This document shows, one piece after another, positions 9,910-17,618 of a stretch of 64,000 bases of DNA (position 1 is the first letter of the stretch; every line of letters begins with the position of its first letter). This DNA comes from Flavobacterium sp. LPB0248 (GTDB taxonomy: Bacteria; Bacteroidota; Bacteroidia; Flavobacteriales; Flavobacteriaceae), in the NCBI RefSeq assembly GCF_013388355.1, contig NZ_CP058246.1, positions 744,001 to 808,000 of the forward strand, in the 5' to 3' direction. A program made the position numbers and the translations under genes. The notes beneath the pieces were generated by a model. It saw only the letters and a program-made list of their open reading frames with translations. It ran no database searches and had not been told where the DNA came from.

Positions 9910-9917
9910 TACTTTTG
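9910..9917 (+). promoter_or_regulatory. -7 promoter element for the thr leader transcript
   Basis: TACTTTTG fits TAnnTTTG. Transcription would begin near 9923, only a few nt before the leader-peptide ATG at 9929, so the leader mRNA would be nearly leaderless. Confidence 0.6.
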
Positions 9918-9928
9918 AAAAATCAAAA

Positions 9929-10033
9929 ATGAAAAGTAACAGCATAAAATATCAATCTACAACTATTACAGCTCCAACACGAGTTGCAATTGCTGCTACC
10001 ATTATTACTACTACAACAACTACTACCCCTTAG
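9929..10033 (+). CDS. thrL: Thr/Ile-rich leader peptide of the threonine operon
   Basis: 34 codons ending in TAG. The peptide starts MKSNSIKYQS and holds 12 Thr and 5 Ile, ending Ile-Ile followed by seven consecutive Thr and a Pro. This is the composition expected of a translation-coupled attenuator sensing threonine and isoleucine, as with E. coli thrL; the sequence itself is unrelated. The Thr run (10007-10027) abuts and partly covers hairpin arms described in the next entry. thrA starts 183 nt downstream. The gene is too short for usual gene callers, so it is likely missing from automatic annotations. Confidence 0.82.
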   Translation: MKSNSIKYQSTTITAPTRVAIAATIITTTTTTTP

Positions 10034-10078
10034 GGGTATACATTTTTACATATAATCCTAGGTTACCTATACTTTTTT
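10024..10078 (+). promoter_or_regulatory. Candidate thr attenuator hairpins
   Basis: Three overlapping inverted repeats are visible. A: TACCCC-TTA-GGGGTA (10024-10038), spanning the leader stop codon. B: TAGGGGTATA (10031-10040) with TATAATCCTA (10051-10060), one mismatch and one G-U. C: TAGG-TTA-CCTA (10059-10069), followed by TAC and six T (10073-10078). A excludes B, and B excludes C. A ribosome stalled on the Thr codons would block A, allow B and prevent C, giving read-through. Stem C is short for a terminator, so the exact switch is uncertain. Confidence 0.5.
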
Positions 10079-10139
10079 CTTGAAAGAAGAGAGTTATTGG
10101 ATACATAAAAAACATTTACAAAAAAAAGTCGCAGTTTTC

Positions 10140-10198
10140 AGTTTCAGTTCACAGTTGATAACCTTTGAACCTTTGTTACTCAAAATCTTTGCACCTTA
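10140..10198. repeat. Degenerate CAGTTTTCAG / CTTTGAACC short-period repeat
   Basis: Runs of CAGTTTTCAGTTTCAGTTCACAG-like units and then CCTTTGAACCTTTG lie just before thrA. The second part belongs to the short-period intergenic repeat family also seen at 12665, 21975, 24303 and 41383. Confidence 0.55.
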
Positions 10199-10216
10199 TT
10201 AAAAATATCACACAAA

Positions 10217-12664
10217 ATGAAAGTATTAAAATTTGGCGGAACTTCGGTAGCCAATGCTCAAAATATAAAACTCGTTCTCGAAATTGTCAATCAAAAATCT
10301 AAACAAGATCAACTCGTTGTAGTAGTTTCTGCCCTAAGCAAAGTAACTGATTTACTACAGTCAGCGGCGGCAAAAGCTGCGGCAAACGACGAAAGCTTTA
10401 GAGAAGTTGTGGCTGAAATCGAGAAAAAACACCTTGACACACTAAAAGAACTGATTCCTGTTAGCGAACAAAGCAGTCTTCTAAGCCATGTAAAAAGAAT
10501 CATCAACCATTTAGAAACTTTATTAGACGGATGTTTCTTGCTTGGCGAATTATCTCCTAGAACTGCCGATACTATCTTAAGTTTTGGAGAATTACTTTCT
10601 TCATTCATTATTGCTAAAGCCTATGAGCAAATCAGTAAAGATGCAGTTTACAAAGACAGTAGAGAATTAATTAAAACAGATAATAACTTCGGAAAAGCAG
10701 TTGTAAACTTTGAAGTTTCAAATAAATTGATTCAGGAATATTTTGGTTCGAATGAAGCGAAAATCAATATTATGCCTGGATTTATAGCGCAGACTTTGGA
10801 CGGAATCACTTCGACTTTAGGACGCGGAGGTTCAGATTATACTGCTGCCATTATCGCTGGCGCAATCAATGCCGAACAATTGGAAATCTGGACTGACGTA
10901 AACGGAATGTTTACTGCAAACCCAAAAATTGTAAAACAAGCACAGCCAATTGCCACTATTTCTTATCAAGAAGCAATGGAATTGTCGCACTTTGGTGCAA
11001 AAGTGTTGTATCCGCCAACAATTCAGCCAGTTTTAAGAAAAAACATTCCAATTTTAATCAAAAATACTTTTGAATCAGAAGCTGAGGGAACTTTGATTTC
11101 GAATCAGGTTTCATCAAAAGATACAGTTGTAAAAGGAATTAGCCATATCGATCATATTTCGCTTTTAACTCTTGAAGGTCCAGGAATGATTGGAGTTGCG
11201 GGTTCTTCTAGACGTTTGTTTGAAGTATTGTCTCAGGAAAAAATCAACGTTATTTTTATTACTCAGGCTTCTTCTGAGCATTCAATTTGTATCGGAATCT
11301 TGAATTCGGATGCTGATAATGCAGAAGCAGCAATCAACAGCGCTTTTGAAATCGAAATTTCTCAGAACAAAATCGACCCTTGTTATGTAGAAAAAGACCT
11401 TTGTATTATTGCTTTGGTGGGCGAAAACATGAAAAACCACCAAGGTTTAAGCGGTAGAATGTTCAGCACTTTAGGAAAAAACAACGTGAACATTCGTGCA
11501 ATCGCGCAAGGTGCTTCTGAAAGAAACATTTCGACTGTAATTAACGAAAGAGACGTTAAAAAAGCACTGAATACTTTACACGAAAACTTCTTCGAAGAAA
11601 ATACAAAACAGCTGAACCTATTTGTAATGGGAGTTGGAAATGTGGGAGAAAAATTCATCGAGCAGATTCACAATCAAAGAAAGTTCTTAAAAGATAATTT
11701 AAAGATCAACGTTCGCGTAATTGCTTTGTCTAATTCTAGAAAAATGGTATTTGATGAAGACGGAATTTCTTTAAAAAATTGGGATGCCGCTTTAAGCGAA
11801 GGCGAACCAGCAAGCATTGAAGAATTTATCAAAAAGGCAAAAGAACTGAATTTACGTAACAGTATTTTCGTAGACATCACTGCAAATGCAACAGTTTCTG
11901 AAGCATACGAGAAATTCTTAAAAGAAAGTATTGCCGTTGTAACTTGCAACAAAATTGCTTGTTCTTCTGCTTACGACAACTATAAAAAATTAAAAAGCTT
12001 GTCTCGTCAATACAATGCTCCTTTCTTGTTTGAAACGAATGTTGGTGCGGGATTGCCAATTATCGATACAGTAAAAAACCTGATTGCATCTGGAGATAAA
12101 GTGCATAAAATTCAAGCGGTTTTATCTGGAAGTTTGAACTTTATTTTCAACAATTTTGACGAAAATAACTCTTTCCACGATGTGGTAAAAGAAGCTGGAG
12201 TTCAAGGATTCACAGAACCAGATCCAAAAATTGACTTAAGCGGAATCGACGTAGCGCGTAAAATCTTAATCCTAATTCGCGAAAGCGGTTACGAAATGGA
12301 TATTGACGCCATTGCAAACGAATCGTTCCTGCCAGCAGAATGTTTAGCAACAACGAACAACGAAGATTTCTTCGCATCGTTAATCAAACACGCTGCTCAT
12401 TTTGAAGATATTTATAAAGAAGCTTTAGCCAAAGATTCAAGATTGAAATACGTAGCGCAATTCGAAAATGGAAAAGCAAGCGTAGGTCTACAATTCATTC
12501 CAAAAGATCATCCTTTCTACAATTTAGAAGGAAAAGACAATATCGTGCTTTTCTACACAGATCGTTACGTAGATCAGCCTTTATTGATCAAAGGAGCTGG
12601 AGCTGGAGCAGCAGTAACAGCATCAGGAATTTTTGCGGATGTAATTAGAATTGGAAATATATAA
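10217..12664 (+). CDS. thrA: Bifunctional aspartokinase I / homoserine dehydrogenase I
   Basis: 815 aa, the length of E. coli ThrA. The N-terminal aspartokinase starts MKVLKFGGTSVA and contains GRGGSDYTAAIIA. The middle regulatory region holds two ACT-type domains (about residues 310-460). The C-terminal homoserine dehydrogenase starts at the NAD(P)-binding LFVMGVGNVGEKFIEQ (about 468) and includes FETNVGAGLPIIDT and FTEPDPKIDLSGIDVARK. The fused enzyme phosphorylates aspartate and reduces aspartate semialdehyde to homoserine; the ACT domains usually mediate threonine feedback. It is the first gene of thrABC and is likely controlled by the upstream leader. Confidence 0.95.
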   Translation: MKVLKFGGTSVANAQNIKLVLEIVNQKSKQDQLVVVVSALSKVTDLLQSAAAKAAANDESFREVVAEIEKKHLDTLKELIPVSEQSSLLSHVKRIINHLETLLDGCFLLGELSPRTADTILSFGELLSSFIIAKAYEQISKDAVYKDSRELIKTDNNFGKAVVNFEVSNKLIQEYFGSNEAKINIMPGFIAQTLDGITSTLGRGGSDYTAAIIAGAINAEQLEIWTDVNGMFTANPKIVKQAQPIATISYQEAMELSHFGAKVLYPPTIQPVLRKNIPILIKNTFESEAEGTLISNQVSSKDTVVKGISHIDHISLLTLEGPGMIGVAGSSRRLFEVLSQEKINVIFITQASSEHSICIGILNSDADNAEAAINSAFEIEISQNKIDPCYVEKDLCIIALVGENMKNHQGLSGRMFSTLGKNNVNIRAIAQGASERNISTVINERDVKKALNTLHENFFEENTKQLNLFVMGVGNVGEKFIEQIHNQRKFLKDNLKINVRVIALSNSRKMVFDEDGISLKNWDAALSEGEPASIEEFIKKAKELNLRNSIFVDITANATVSEAYEKFLKESIAVVTCNKIACSSAYDNYKKLKSLSRQYNAPFLFETNVGAGLPIIDTVKNLIASGDKVHKIQAVLSGSLNFIFNNFDENNSFHDVVKEAGVQGFTEPDPKIDLSGIDVARKILILIRESGYEMDIDAIANESFLPAECLATTNNEDFFASLIKHAAHFEDIYKEALAKDSRLKYVAQFENGKASVGLQFIPKDHPFYNLEGKDNIVLFYTDRYVDQPLLIKGAGAGAAVTASGIFADVIRIGNI

Positions 12665-12806
12665 AGAGGTACAAAGGCTCAAAGGTGCAAAGGGACAAAG
12701 TTAAAAAACTTTGAGCCTATGAACCTTTGCCATTGTGAACCTTAAAAAAACAATAAGCAGTAAAGCCTCTGAACCTCTGAGCCTTTGCCACTTTGAACCT
12801 TATAAA
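12665..12806. repeat. Short-period CTTTGAACC / GGTTCAAAG repeat between thrA and thrB
   Basis: The whole thrA-thrB gap is degenerate repeat. The first half has GGTACAAAGGCTCAAAGGTG units and the second half the complementary CCTCTGAGCCTTTGCCACTTTG units, so the two halves can pair. The repeat is open in the thrB frame, which creates a false 25-codon extension of thrB. Confidence 0.7.
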
Positions 12807-12809
12807 AAA

Positions 12810-13730
12810 ATGGAAATTAAACTATTTTGCCCAGCAACTATCGCCAATCTCTCATGCGGATTTGACGTATTGGGACTTTGCTTAGACAATGCGGGCGATG
12901 AAATGATTGTTCGAAAAGTCGATCAAAAAGGAGTTCGAATCACTAAAATTGTCGGTGCCGATTTGCCTTTGGAAACCGAGAAAAACGTTTCTGGAGTTGC
13001 TGCGCTGGCAATGCTGGAAACTTTGGACGAACTGGATTTTGGATTCGAAATCGAAATTTATAAACATATCAAAGCCGGAAGCGGAATCGGAAGCAGTGCT
13101 GCAAGTTCTGCTGGAGCGGTTTTCGGAATTAATGAATTATTAGGAAGACCGTATTCTCGTAAAGATTTAGTTCAGTTTGCGATGCAGGGCGAAAAATTAG
13201 CCAGCGGAAACGCGCATGCCGACAACGTTGCTCCTGCCCTTTTAGGCGGATTTACGTTGGTAAGAAGTTATGCACCGCTTGATATTATCAGAATTGATAG
13301 TCCAGAAGAATTGTACGCAACGGTAGTTCACCCGCAAATTGAGTTGAAAACATCTGACGCTCGTTCAGTTTTAAAACAAAACGTTTCCCTAAAAAGCGCC
13401 ATCATGCAATGGGGAAATGTAGGCGGATTAGTAGCAGGTCTTTACACCAAAGATTACGAATTAATTGGACGTTCGCTTCATGACGAAATCGTTGAACCTT
13501 TAAGAAGTGTTTTAATCCCAGGTTTCGATCAAATCAAACAAACCGCCTATGAAAACGGCGCTTTAGGTTCTGGAATTTCAGGTTCTGGTCCATCAATATT
13601 CGCTTTAAGCAGAGGAAAAGAAACCGCAGAACAAATCGCAAAAGCCATGAGCGACGTTTATGAAAAAATGAATTTACCGTATGAAATTCATGTTTCGAAA
13701 ATCAACCCTGATGGCGTAAGGATTTTGTAA
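12810..13730 (+). CDS. thrB: Homoserine kinase
   Basis: 306 aa, cytoplasmic GHMP-family kinase making O-phosphohomoserine. The start chosen is the ATG giving MEIKLFCPATIANLSCGFD, which matches the family N-terminus; the in-frame ATG at 12735 would translate only intergenic repeat. The GHMP ATP-binding motif KAGSGIGSSAASSAGAVFG is present, and the C-terminal GSGISGSGPSIFAL block is typical. It sits between thrA and thrC in pathway order. Confidence 0.94.
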   Translation: MEIKLFCPATIANLSCGFDVLGLCLDNAGDEMIVRKVDQKGVRITKIVGADLPLETEKNVSGVAALAMLETLDELDFGFEIEIYKHIKAGSGIGSSAASSAGAVFGINELLGRPYSRKDLVQFAMQGEKLASGNAHADNVAPALLGGFTLVRSYAPLDIIRIDSPEELYATVVHPQIELKTSDARSVLKQNVSLKSAIMQWGNVGGLVAGLYTKDYELIGRSLHDEIVEPLRSVLIPGFDQIKQTAYENGALGSGISGSGPSIFALSRGKETAEQIAKAMSDVYEKMNLPYEIHVSKINPDGVRIL

Positions 13731-13853
13731 AATGTGAAATGTATTAAGTAAGAAGAATTAAGTATTAAGAGTTATACGAGACGCTTGTCAGGCTGAGCCC
13801 TTCGTTCCTCAGGATAAACTCCGTCGAAGCCCTGCAAAGTATTGCACGCACAG

Positions 13854-13909
13854 TTTGTCATCCTGAGGAACGAAGGATCACACGAGAAGCTCGACAAAGA
13901 GTAGACACA
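13854..13909. repeat. Palindromic intergenic repeat, half copy
   Basis: TTTGTCATCCTGAGGAACGA, then an AGAAGCTCGACAAAGA core. This is the left arm plus core of the family without its right arm. A diverged opposite-strand arm (CCCTTCGTTCCTCAGGAT) lies at about 13798-13814. Confidence 0.7.
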
Positions 13910-13925
13910 AGGCATAGCCATGCAG

Positions 13926-14029
13926 TTTGTCATTTCGACGGAGGAGAAATCTCCACGAGAAGCTCGACAAAGATTGGATTAACGTTGCGGAGTTACTTGC
14001 GAAGATTTCTCGTTCCTCGAAATGACAAA
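13926..14029. repeat. Palindromic intergenic repeat, copy 1
   Basis: Left end TTTGTCATTTCGACGGAGGA, core AGAAGCTCGACAAAGATTGG, then TTGCGGAGTTACTTG, right end TTCCTCGAAATGACAAA. The outer 11 nt of the arms pair, but the inner parts are of different subtypes (GGAGGAGAAATCTCC against GATTTCTCGTTCC), so this copy looks like a recombinant of two subtypes. Confidence 0.82.
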
Positions 14030-14144
14030 AATGCTTAAAAATAACTATTGAAATAAAAAAATATAACCACAAAGCTTTGCGATCTCTGCGTTTTCAAAAG
14101 AAACCAATTCCTTGCGTGCTTTGCGGTTAAATAAAAAACAACCA

Positions 14145-15434
14145 ATGAAATACTACAGTTTAAACCATAATGCCCCAAAAGTTTCTTTTCAAGAAGCTGT
14201 TATACAAGGATTAGCAACTGACAAAGGATTATATTTCCCAGAAAACATCACACCGCTTGATCCTTCATTTTTTGATAAAATCGAAAGTTTAAGCCACGAA
14301 GAAATTGCTTTTGAAGCGATTAAACAATTTGTTGGAGACGAAATCCCAGCAGAAAAACTAAAAGAAATCATTGCTGAAACTTTAGTTTTTGATTTTCCTG
14401 TTGTGAAAGTCGAAAACGGAATCTATTCGTTAGAATTATTTCACGGCCCAACAATGGCGTTTAAAGACGTTGGAGCGCGTTTTATGTCGCGTTGTCTGGG
14501 CTATTTCAACAAAGACAAAAAAGACGCTAAAAACACCGTTTTAGTAGCGACTTCTGGAGATACAGGCGGAGCTGTTGCAAGCGGATTTCTTGGCGTTGAC
14601 GGCGTTGATGTTGTCATTTTATATCCGTCTGGAAAAGTGAGCGATATTCAGGAAAAACAATTGACGACTTTAGGGCAAAACATTAAAGCGCTTGAAGTTG
14701 ACGGTGTTTTTGACGATTGTCAGGATATGGTAAAAAAAGCATTTTTAGATGAAACTTTAGCACATAAAAACCTGACTTCGGCAAATTCTATTAATATTGC
14801 GCGCTGGTTACCGCAAATGTTCTATTTCTTCTTTGCTTACAAAGCCTTGAAAAGCCAAAACAAACCTTTGGTTTTCTCTTGCCCAAGCGGAAACTTTGGG
14901 AATATCTGTGCGGGAATTATGGCAAAGAAATTAGGTTTGCCAATTGAGCATTTTGTAGCATCTACAAACGTAAACGACACCGTACCAAGATTCTTAGAAA
15001 ACGGAAAATACGACCCAAAACCTTCTAAAGCAACAATTTCTAACGCCATGGACGTTGGAAACCCAAGTAACTTTATTAGAATTCAGGAATTATACAATAA
15101 TGATTTAAAAGCTTTCGAAAAAGATTTTTCTTCTTATAGTTATACTGACGAAGAAACACTAGAAGCCCTAAAGAAAATCTACAAAACAGACGGTTATATT
15201 GCAGATCCACATGGCGCTGTTGGTTATTTAGGTTTGAAAAAAGAACTTGAAAAACACCCGAACGCCATTGGTATTTTCTTAGAAACGGCGCATCCTATTA
15301 AATTCTTAGATGTTGTTGAACCTGCGTTAGGAATTACACTTCCTATTCCTGCTCAAATTGAGAGTGTTATTAATGAGGAGAAAGTAAGTGTGAAGATTGG
15401 GACTTATGAGGAGTTGAAGGGGTTCTTGGGGTAA
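14145..15434 (+). CDS. thrC: Threonine synthase
   Basis: 429 aa PLP enzyme converting O-phosphohomoserine to threonine. The start giving MKYYSLNHNAPKVSFQEAV matches the family; an upstream in-frame ATG (14112) lies in repeat sequence. The PLP lysine is in HGPTMAFKDVGARFM and the phosphate loop in ATSGDTGGAVASGF. The last 26 codons are unusual: they use many GAG and GGG codons, and the same 81 bp recurs in diverged but nearly synonymous form at 17383-17463. This end was therefore probably replaced by recombination. A terminator at 15461 ends the operon. Confidence 0.95.
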   Translation: MKYYSLNHNAPKVSFQEAVIQGLATDKGLYFPENITPLDPSFFDKIESLSHEEIAFEAIKQFVGDEIPAEKLKEIIAETLVFDFPVVKVENGIYSLELFHGPTMAFKDVGARFMSRCLGYFNKDKKDAKNTVLVATSGDTGGAVASGFLGVDGVDVVILYPSGKVSDIQEKQLTTLGQNIKALEVDGVFDDCQDMVKKAFLDETLAHKNLTSANSINIARWLPQMFYFFFAYKALKSQNKPLVFSCPSGNFGNICAGIMAKKLGLPIEHFVASTNVNDTVPRFLENGKYDPKPSKATISNAMDVGNPSNFIRIQELYNNDLKAFEKDFSSYSYTDEETLEALKKIYKTDGYIADPHGAVGYLGLKKELEKHPNAIGIFLETAHPIKFLDVVEPALGITLPIPAQIESVINEEKVSVKIGTYEELKGFLG

Positions 15435-15460
15435 AAAAATCATCTCTATAATAAAAAATA

Positions 15461-15498
15461 AAAAACCATAGATTATATTATAATCTATGGTTTTTTAT
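15461..15498 (+). terminator. Terminator of the thr operon
   Basis: Long inverted repeat ACCATAGATTATA / TATAATCTATGGT, flanked by A5 and T6. It works in either direction and differs from the terminator that follows the second thrC tail. Confidence 0.85.
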
Positions 15499-15569
15499 TT
15501 TGACAACTATTTTTAAAAGGACAAATCTTATATTTACTAAGTTAAATTGAATAAAAAATATAATTCGAA

Positions 15570-17186
15570 ATGAGGTTTTTAAATAAAATAGCTAACCAAT
15601 TGAGAGAAACAACTGAACCAAACATATATCAGACTGATCACACACAAACACCTGAAATATTCATTCTTATACAAGAGCATAAAAATGAAGAAGCCAAAAA
15701 ACATTTAAAACATAATCCATCAGAAATATTTCTAAAAGGATGGATGGATAATACACCATTGCATATTGCATCGTTAAGTGGAAATTTTGAAATGGTTAAA
15801 TATCTTTTGCATAAAGGGGCCAATGTTAATTCTGAGAGAAGTGGAATATATGCTACTCCATTATGTTGGGCAGATAATTATGAAATTGCTAAGTATCTTC
15901 TTGAAAAAGGTGCAACAATGAATGACAGAGAGCTTTTTTGTGCAACTCAGGAAAACAAGGCTGAAATAGTTGATTTATTATTGAGTAATGGTGCAAAAAT
16001 AGACAAACAAGAACCTCAATATTTAAAGTGTAAATCAATTGAATGTGTGAAAATTTATTTAAAGCATAAAATTGAACTAAATGGTTGTGATGAAAACAAA
16101 AGCAATTTACTTCATAAGCTAGCTTGGCTTGATTTACCTGAAGTATTTGATTTCGTTTATAAAAATGGATGTGAATGGAAAAAAGACAGTAGCAGCAGAA
16201 CACCATATTATTTAGCAAAACAAGGAAGGTGTGAAAGTATTTTAAATCATTTTGAAAAATACTATTCAGAAATAATCTCAAACAAAGTAACACATCTATC
16301 AACTGAAAATTATCATTACGAAAGAATATTTTTTATAAAAGAAAATCTCCTTAAATTATCAACTTTTATAGCGCTAACAAAAAATTCTAACTTAGTAAAG
16401 TATTCAAAATCTGGGAATGAAATTATAGTCAACCAAATTATAAATATTGATGTTCCTACAATTAGAAATTTTACTTTTGATTATCAAGGAAATATTATAG
16501 TTCCTACGGGAGATAATAAATTATTAATTATTGAGGAAGAATCTTTTAAACACACAAAAACTATAACATTACCAAAAGATTTAGTTTTAGATCAAATTAC
16601 TTATCTTCCATCAAGAAGCTTATACATTGGCAGTTCTCAGAATTGGGAAATAGTCTTACTTTCTGAAAATTTTGAAATAATTAGCAAAACTAAAGCTGAA
16701 GATGGTACTCTTAGTCCCAAAACAAATCATAATAACTTGATTGCTTTTGATAGTTATGACCAAGAAACCTATTTTAATTTATATCATCTTAAAGAAGATT
16801 TGAGCGTTCAATTTATTCATTGCTTCTTTAAAGAATGGAATAACACTTCTAGCGGATTTGCATTCAATTCTAGTGAATTTGCCGTATCATTTCCAAATGA
16901 ATTAGAATACTACTTATTTAAACATGATACTATTACTAAAATTTGGGAAATGGATATTTCGAAATACCATTCAAAACATGCTTTGAGCTATTTGGCTTTT
17001 AAAGATGAAAAGGTTATCCTTATCGGAAAAGGAAAGACTATATTATTCATTGATAAGCAAGAAAAGAAAATACTTAAAGAGATTCAATTAGACTTAGTTA
17101 ACGAAATAAGAAATTTATATATTGATGAAAGTAAAGAGAATTTAATAATTTATACAGATAATGAAGTAAAATTAATCTTGCTGTAA
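15570..17186 (+). CDS. Ankyrin-repeat protein with C-terminal beta-propeller-like region
   Basis: 538 aa, no signal peptide. Residues about 50-215 hold ankyrin repeats (DNTPLHIASLSGNFEMVKYL, then LLHKGANVN and LLEKGATMN). Residues about 255-538 are beta-rich and contain repeated blade-like segments (NIIVPTGDNKLLIIEEES, LYIGSSQNWEIVLLSENFEI, VILIGKGKTILFIDKQEKKI) resembling WD40-like or six-bladed propellers. No catalytic motif is seen. This looks like a protein-interaction scaffold of unknown role. The gene is AT-rich and lies exactly between two copies of the thrC 3' end, so it was probably acquired. Confidence 0.7.
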   Translation: MRFLNKIANQLRETTEPNIYQTDHTQTPEIFILIQEHKNEEAKKHLKHNPSEIFLKGWMDNTPLHIASLSGNFEMVKYLLHKGANVNSERSGIYATPLCWADNYEIAKYLLEKGATMNDRELFCATQENKAEIVDLLLSNGAKIDKQEPQYLKCKSIECVKIYLKHKIELNGCDENKSNLLHKLAWLDLPEVFDFVYKNGCEWKKDSSSRTPYYLAKQGRCESILNHFEKYYSEIISNKVTHLSTENYHYERIFFIKENLLKLSTFIALTKNSNLVKYSKSGNEIIVNQIINIDVPTIRNFTFDYQGNIIVPTGDNKLLIIEEESFKHTKTITLPKDLVLDQITYLPSRSLYIGSSQNWEIVLLSENFEIISKTKAEDGTLSPKTNHNNLIAFDSYDQETYFNLYHLKEDLSVQFIHCFFKEWNNTSSGFAFNSSEFAVSFPNELEYYLFKHDTITKIWEMDISKYHSKHALSYLAFKDEKVILIGKGKTILFIDKQEKKILKEIQLDLVNEIRNLYIDESKENLIIYTDNEVKLILL

Positions 17187-17382
17187 AGTTTTGCTAACGA
17201 CTTCCCTTCTCTAACTAGCGCGAGCATCTCGCTCGTGACCCCGATAGCGCGGATTTGCAATCCGTGCCCGCAACAGTGAGACACAAAACAAATCATTAAA
17301 CGAAAATTATGCAAATTAATGTTTCTAGAAAGAGAACTTGCCAATCTTTGCGGGCACGGATTACAAATCCGCGCTATCGAGT
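17187..17382. repeat. GC-rich hairpin element (inverted repeat pair)
   Basis: Left arm CGATAGCGCGGATTTGCAAT continuing to CCGTGCCCGCAA (17242-17273), right arm TTGCGGGCACGGATTACAAA continuing to CCGCGCTATCG (about 17349-17379), enclosing about 75 nt. The left arm is preceded by a separate small hairpin, GCGAG-CAT-CTCGC. Composition is far above the local GC level. The right arm ends 2-3 nt before the thrC-tail copy. It is MITE- or REP-like; no transposase is nearby. Confidence 0.7.
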
Positions 17383-17463
17383 CAAATTGAAAGTGTTATT
17401 AATGAGGAAAAAGTTAGTGTTAAGATTGGTACTTATGAGGAATTGAAGAGTTTCTTGGGATAG
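17383..17463 (+). pseudogene. Second copy of the thrC 3' end (26 codons plus stop)
   Basis: Reads QIESVINEEKVSVKIGTYEE then LKSFLG-stop in frame, against the same residues with LKGFLG in the intact thrC (15354-15434). 71 of 81 nt agree. Seven codon differences are silent, one changes Gly to Ser, and the stop is TAG instead of TAA. Similarity begins right at the end of the GC-rich hairpin element. It has its own terminator (17485). It is best read as the tail of an older or donor thrC left behind when the ankyrin segment arrived. Confidence 0.88.
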
Positions 17464-17484
17464 AAAAACATATAATAAATGATT

Positions 17485-17517
17485 AAAGCGAGTAAAAAAT
17501 TTTTACTCGCTTTTTTT
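17485..17517 (+). terminator. Terminator behind the thrC-tail copy
   Basis: AAAGCGAGTAAAAA / TTTTTACTCGCTTT (17485-17513) followed by T-rich sequence. It is probably the original thr-operon terminator. Confidence 0.85.
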
Positions 17518-17522
17518 GTTAC

Positions 17523-17536
17523 TACGGAAATCCGTA
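17523..17536. promoter_or_regulatory. Candidate operator of the nuclease operon
   Basis: Perfect inverted repeat TACGGA-AA-TCCGTA ending 22 bp before the -7 box at 17559. That is the spacing expected for an activator bound near -41. The cognate regulator is unknown. Confidence 0.4.
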
Positions 17537-17558
17537 AAAATTAGCAATGAAAAATACA

Positions 17559-17566
17559 TATATTTG
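17559..17566 (+). promoter_or_regulatory. -7 promoter element of the nuclease/HNH-like operon
   Basis: TATATTTG fits TAnnTTTG and lies 52 nt ahead of the start codon at 17619. Confidence 0.55.
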
Positions 17567-17618
17567 AAAAACAAAAAACTAATTATCAACACCTTATAAA
17601 ATTTCAAATTTAAATAAG

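Larger units (their letters stand above)
13731..14144. other. thrB-thrC intergenic region filled with repeats
   Basis: A 414-nt gap inside an otherwise operonic set. It holds a partial and a full copy of the palindromic repeat family (listed separately) and, next to thrC, a CTTTGCGATCTCTGCG / CTTGCGTGCTTTGCGGTT repeat (14071-14130) of the third family. No gene is supported; the open frames here are read through repeat. Confidence 0.7.

Noticed and set aside
12735..12809. N-terminal extension of homoserine kinase
   Set aside because: The extra 25 codons are translated CTTTGAACC-type repeat; the family N-terminus begins at 12810.
13878..14072. Minus-strand open frame in the thrB-thrC gap
   Set aside because: It lies entirely within palindromic repeats; similar frames appear in other copies by composition.
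17187..17382. tRNA or structured RNA gene in the GC-rich stretch
   Set aside because: No cloverleaf or T-loop sequence; the folding is explained by inverted arms.
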